From: Saccoglossus kowalevskii
Taxonomy: Eukaryota; Hemichordata; Enteropneusta; Harrimaniidae
DNA length: 11,324 bases
Assembly (NCBI RefSeq): GCF_000003605.2
Contig: NW_003139318.1
Span: 171,528 to 182,851 of the forward strand
Direction of reading: 5' to 3'
Shown: piece by piece, positions 8,492-11,324 of the stretch
Layout of the letters: the number at the start of each line of letters is the position of its first letter
Position numbering within the stretch: the first letter of the stretch is position 1
The notes under the pieces: model-generated
What the model saw: only the letters and a program-made list of their open reading frames with translations
Told to the model about the DNA's origin: nothing
Databases searched by the model: none
Translations under genes and position numbers: made by a program

Positions 8492-8687
8492 AGACTTTTT
8501 AAAAAATTACATGTATGTCAAAAGTGATATGTGTCTTTATGCTATGGAAAGTGACAAAGGTTGATGTAGAAAATAACTCACATTGGAAGGAAACAGAGAC
8601 AATGTTTTCATCATACTGACCATAAATACTCATATTTACATGTATGTGATAGTCTGTGACATTGGAGATTCAACTTGTACACTACTG
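8492..8687. other. Unremarkable spacer
   Basis: Nothing supported here. The short motif TTACATGTATGT occurs twice (near 8507 and 8636), most likely by chance. Confidence 0.4.
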
Positions 8688-8916
8688 CAGAATACTTTAT
8701 TCACGCTTGGAATTTATTTTTGCTATTTTCGCTGAAAGGATGCTTCAGTGAAAATAAAATCCAGCGAATATACTTTTTTTCCTATATTTCACATTCAACT
8801 CATCAAAAATCAGTGAAAATAAATTCCATACAAAACACCCAAAAATTTTTTCAGCGAAAATAAATTTATACAAAACACCCAAAAAAACGTTTCAGCAAAA
8901 ACAAATTACAGTATTT
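8688..8916. mobile_element. Palindromic MITE-like element, relative of 1555-1684
   Basis: The left end reads GAATACTTTATTCACGC and the right end, on the other strand, GAAATACTG. Further inward, TTTATTTTTGCTATTTTCGC on the left pairs with several CAGCGAAAATAAAT-type motifs on the right. The 38 bases at 8803-8840 match the reverse complement of 1586-1623 at about 36 positions. Internally, a segment of about 41 bp (8811-8851 and 8852-8892) is tandemly duplicated, containing CATACAAAACACCCAAAAA and TATACAAAACACCCAAAAAA. A third, partial CAGTGAAAATAAAA copy lies near 8746. No transposase is encoded, and target duplications are not clear. Confidence 0.6.
8811..8892. repeat. Two-unit tandem duplication inside the MITE
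   Basis: Two adjacent units of 40-41 bp differ mainly by small gaps and by GTGAAAA versus GCGAAAA. The relative at 1555-1684 has only one such unit, so the duplication probably arose in this copy or its lineage. Confidence 0.7.
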
Positions 8917-9103
8917 CAAATCATCTTTTTTTTTTGGCAATTAGTGTTGCATAGTGAGGTGTATCTCTTTAGTTGCGAGGCATTTTGTTGTGGTTATCAG
9001 TTTGAGTCTTCTACATGTATGGTGCATATTTATAAATTCGTAATATGTCTGTAATTATATTTCGGGATAATTGTTCTGACATAACTGAAAGCCTGATTTT
9101 TTT
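8917..9103. other. Short spacer between two MITEs
   Basis: It contains a T-run around 8926-8935 and no reading frame or repeat end that I can support. Confidence 0.4.
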
Positions 9104-9106
9104 TTA

Positions 9107-9514
9107 GGCCAGACTTTTATTATCCCTTGTTTCGCGAACCCGCCGAATGAACAGGTGCCGAAAAATGAAATAAAAATATAATGCTATTTCAGCGTAATTT
9201 CTTGCACCCGCCGACTTGTAAGTGCAAAAATTTGCTAAAAAAATATTATTTTTATCTTCATTTGTTTACCGCCCGTCGCATAACAAACCCAAGTTGCATT
9301 TTCGTGGGAGTATCATGATCAAAGTACCGAAGTCTCGCGCAGGTGAGAAACAAGGTTATACATGGAATACAATTTTACTTCATTTCTTCTCTCTGATCAA
9401 TGATCTCACTTACAATCCAATGGAAAAAAATAATTAATTTTATTTTTTGTTCGCTCTCCTGAAAAAAATTGCCTTATAAAAACCCGAGAAACAAGGAATA
9501 AAAAAAGTCTGGCC
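9107..9514. mobile_element. 408-bp MITE with TTA target duplication (PIF/Harbinger-like)
   Basis: Both ends read inward GGCCAGACTTTT, then TTAT/TTAT and CCTTGTTTC, with 25 of the first 27 bases identical between the terminal inverted repeats. TTA flanks the element directly at 9104-9106 and 9515-9517. A 3-bp TWA duplication with ends starting GG is the usual pattern of PIF/Harbinger elements. The interior is richer in CpG than its flanks and contains ACCCGCCGA twice (9138-9146 and 9206-9214), plus a related ACCGCCCGTCGCA near 9269. The subterminal motif GAGAAACAAGG of the right end (9486-9496) recurs internally at 9345-9355. The plus-strand frame 9222-9437 inside it has no recognisable domain. 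It is non-autonomous, and well-kept ends suggest a fairly recent insertion. The superfamily call is inference. Confidence 0.8.
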
Positions 9515-9517
9515 TTA

Positions 9518-9864
9518 ATTATCAAATGTTGTCAAAACAACTATAATTTTTTAATTTCGCTACTCTGGTGGTAATCTTTATTTGTAAAAAAAAAAAAATT
9601 ATCAAAATCTCCTCAATTGAAAAATGAGTAAAGAAACACAAAATTTATAACAAATCAGTATGAGTAAATTTTAGAAACAACAGCAAATTCTCAGACTTTG
9701 AAAAATGTTTGGTAAAGAACATCCATCCAGGATATTGAAGAGGGACAGAGTTTATACAACTTGTTTAAAAATCCTACTGAACAAAATCTGAAACAACTTT
9801 ATAAATGCAAACCATATCACTGATTCAATTAGATTCCTTGAATTCAACCGTCGAAATATGATTT
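9518..9864. other. A+T-rich stretch, no gene recognised
   Basis: A 13-base A-run lies at 9586-9598. The minus-strand frame 9752-10024 starts at a GTG and overlaps the better-supported 30-codon frame at 9865-9957 in another frame. I find no independent support for it. Confidence 0.4.
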
Positions 9865-9957
9865 TCACATCATTGCCAGCGGGCCATGAAGCAATGCTAT
9901 GATTAAGAAAATGAGATAGCAAAGAGACGAGGAATGCACACACTCTACAGTTGCCAT
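9865..9957 (-). CDS. Small open frame, signal-peptide-like, 30 codons (candidate)
   Basis: An ATG at 9957 sits in ATCACCATGGCA, with A at -3 and G at +4, a strong animal start context; an in-frame TGA lies nine codons upstream. The predicted peptide has 30 residues: a polar start (MATVECVHSSS), a hydrophobic core (LCYLIFLIIALL) and a possible cleavage region (HGPLA) before MM and the stop TGA at 9867-9865. That is the shape of a signal peptide with almost nothing after it. It might be a truncated or pseudogenised first exon, or one spliced just before the stop (a weak GTGAAA donor lies there). A possible TATA box is 108 bases upstream. No downstream exon is identified, and a chance hydrophobic frame remains the simplest rival. 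Confidence 0.15.
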   Translation of the reverse strand: MATVECVHSSSLCYLIFLIIALLHGPLAMM

Positions 9958-10064
9958 GGTGATGTGAAGATTGCGAACAAATCACCACAATACAGCTCCT
10001 GGGAGAAAAACGAAGCGGAGACACAAAGTCTGAGACGTGAATAAGAAAACTGCAAGATAGAAGG

Positions 10065-10071
10065 CTATATA
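10065..10071 (-). promoter_or_regulatory. TATA-like element
   Basis: TATATAG on the minus strand, with a TTCACG initiator-like sequence about 33 bases downstream (A at 10038), would give a leader of about 80 bases before the ATG at 9957. The spacing is plausible for RNA polymerase II, but TATA-like strings are frequent in A+T-rich DNA. Confidence 0.15.
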
Positions 10072-10635
10072 ATTAATTTTTGGTTGGGCATCTGCGAAGA
10101 AGCAAACCAGTTTTGGTGGTTACCCGGGCAACTGCTTCCATTCAAATATTTTAGAGATAAGTGAGATGAAACAAATTCTTCGTTGGTTTTGTTCTATGAA
10201 ATATGAAAGTTGATTTATCTTAATAGTTTCAAGAATATAGTTGCCCATTCTATAAAGCATTTTTCAACACAGCATTCGGCGTGTTGGATCTGCAAGACTG
10301 TGCAAGATAGTTCAACGCTCATCAAATTCCTGCATCAACAGCCTTCTTTTTGATAGAAGAGGTGTGAAAAAATATCCCCACTGGATGTTTGGCAAACAAC
10401 AAGTTGAATCATTAAGTCAGTGCGGACAATTTCTTGACATCGCTCTGAGGTGATGGATGGGCTTGTCGTTGGGCGATACAGAATCCAAGATTTATCAGGT
10501 ATTAAATTATACATCCTGATGCAGTATTGCATTGTGGGTATTTTTATTTTATTTTTGTCTTCAAGGGATAAACAGATTACTCGGAAAATTTAATAGTGCT
10601 AGCAGACATTCTGTGTTAGTTACAAGTATAACTAG
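10072..10635. other. Spacer before the minisatellite, no gene recognised
   Basis: The decamer TGCAAGATAG occurs at 10051-10060 and again at 10301-10310. CAACAC and GTGTTG (10265-10270, 10281-10286) form a small dyad. The minus-strand frame 10335-10532 has no recognisable domain. The last 75 bases (10561-10635) are the left flank of the array. Confidence 0.4.
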
Positions 10636-11324
10636 TCCATAATGGAGACACTCCATGTCAGTCCAGTGTAGTACTGGTCCATAATGGAGACACTCTATGT
10701 AAGTCCAGTGTAGTACTGGTCCATAATGGAGATACTCCATGTCAGTCCAGTATAGTACTGGTCCATAATAAAGACACTCCATGTCAGTCCAGTGTAGTAC
10801 TGGTCCATAATGGAGACACTCCATGTCAGTCGAGTGTAGTACTGGTCCATAATGAAGACACTCCATGTCAGTCCAGTGGTACATGTAGTACTGGTACATA
10901 ATAAAGACACTCCATGTCAGTCCAGTATAGTACTGGTCCATAATGGAGACACTCCATGTCAGTCCAGTATAGTACTGGTCCATAATGGAGACACTCCATG
11001 TCAGTCCAGTGTAGTACTGGTCTATAATGGAGACATTCCGTGTCAGTCCAGTGTAGTACTGGTCCATAATGGAGACACTCCATGTCAGTCCAGTGTAGTA
11101 CTGGTCCATAATGGAGAAACTCCATGTCAGCCCAGTGTAATACTGGTCCATAATGGAGGCACTCCATGTCAGTCCAGTGTAGTACTGGTCCATAATAAAG
11201 ACACACCATGTCAGTCCAGTGTAGCAGTGTAGTACTGGTCCATAATGGAGACACTCCCTGTCAGTCCAGTGTAATACTGGTCCATAATGGAGATATTCCA
11301 TGTCAGTCCAGTATAGTACTGGTC
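10636..11324. repeat. 42-bp minisatellite, at least 16 units, runs past the window end
   Basis: The landmark TCCATAATGGA or a variant begins at 10636, 10678, 10720, 10762, 10804, 10846, 10895, 10937, 10979, 11021, 11063, 11105, 11147, 11189, 11239 and 11281, and a new unit starts at 11323. All spacings are 42 except 49 (10846-10895, a 7-base insertion) and 50 (11189-11239, an 8-base insertion). Units differ at few positions. Because 42 is divisible by three, open frames persist: minus strand as repeats of MECLHYGPVLHWTD or GLTWSVSIMDQYYT, and plus strand as CQSSVVLVHNGDTP. The longest frame (minus, 10561-11301, 246 codons) switches between the two minus forms at the 8-base and 7-base insertions. 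I regard this as a repeat artefact: the peptide matches no family I know, and synonymous bias is not evident. Confidence 0.97.

Noticed and set aside
8240-8527. Plus-strand frames of 60-95 codons in all three phases
   Set aside because: They run through the 36-bp repeat; being open in all phases points to composition, not coding.
9752-10024. Minus-strand 90-codon frame
   Set aside because: Starts at GTG and has no domain; the overlapping ATG frame at 9957 has better start signals.
10561-11301. 246-codon minus-strand frame as a repeat protein gene
   Set aside because: It is fully explained by the stop-free 42-bp unit, changes frame at two insertions, and has counterparts in another minus frame and on the plus strand.

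Overview
This window looks like non-coding, repeat-rich nuclear DNA of an animal, probably a marine invertebrate such as a mollusc, another lophotrochozoan, or an invertebrate deuterostome. The evidence is an A+T-rich background (about two thirds A+T by eye), many homopolymer runs, no long open reading frames apart from one made by a tandem repeat, no bacterial-style gene packing, several short inverted-repeat transposons (MITEs) and three unrelated tandem arrays. The phylum is inference; no diagnostic gene is present. I support no protein-coding gene with confidence, and I see no tRNA, rRNA, CRISPR array or phage-like module.

Layout: 138-660 is a decayed G-rich tandem repeat with a period near 68 bp. 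661-1554 is unique A+T-rich DNA with a 15-base perfect palindrome. 1555-1684 is a short palindromic MITE whose relative lies inverted at 8688-8916. 1813-1880 folds on paper into a pre-miRNA-like hairpin. 2905-3060 is a small CpG-containing patch with two perfect palindromes. 3203-3426 and 3634-3871 are two copies of one MITE family in opposite orientation; the second is flanked by TTAA on both sides, as in piggyBac-type elements. 3876-5900 is A+T-rich with little to report. 5920-6880 is richer in CpG and holds a possible minus-strand 5' exon ending in a good splice donor, an E-box, a palindromic forkhead-type site, two CCAAT boxes and a CTCF-like core. 7363-7500 (minus) is a possible signal-peptide first exon. 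8262-8491 is a repeat of about 36 bp with runs of G. 9107-9514 is a 408-bp MITE with 27-bp terminal inverted repeats and TTA target duplications (PIF/Harbinger-like). 9865-9957 (minus) is a 30-codon reading frame with a strong Kozak context and a signal-peptide look. 10636 to the window end is a 42-bp minisatellite with at least 16 units.

The minisatellite unit is exactly 14 codons long and lacks stops in three of six frames. This produces long periodic reading frames, including a 246-codon one, that look like repeat proteins but are best explained by the repeat itself. I found no evidence for a new multi-gene system. The best leads are the repeat families and a handful of weak exon, small-RNA and regulatory candidates, each marked with low confidence.
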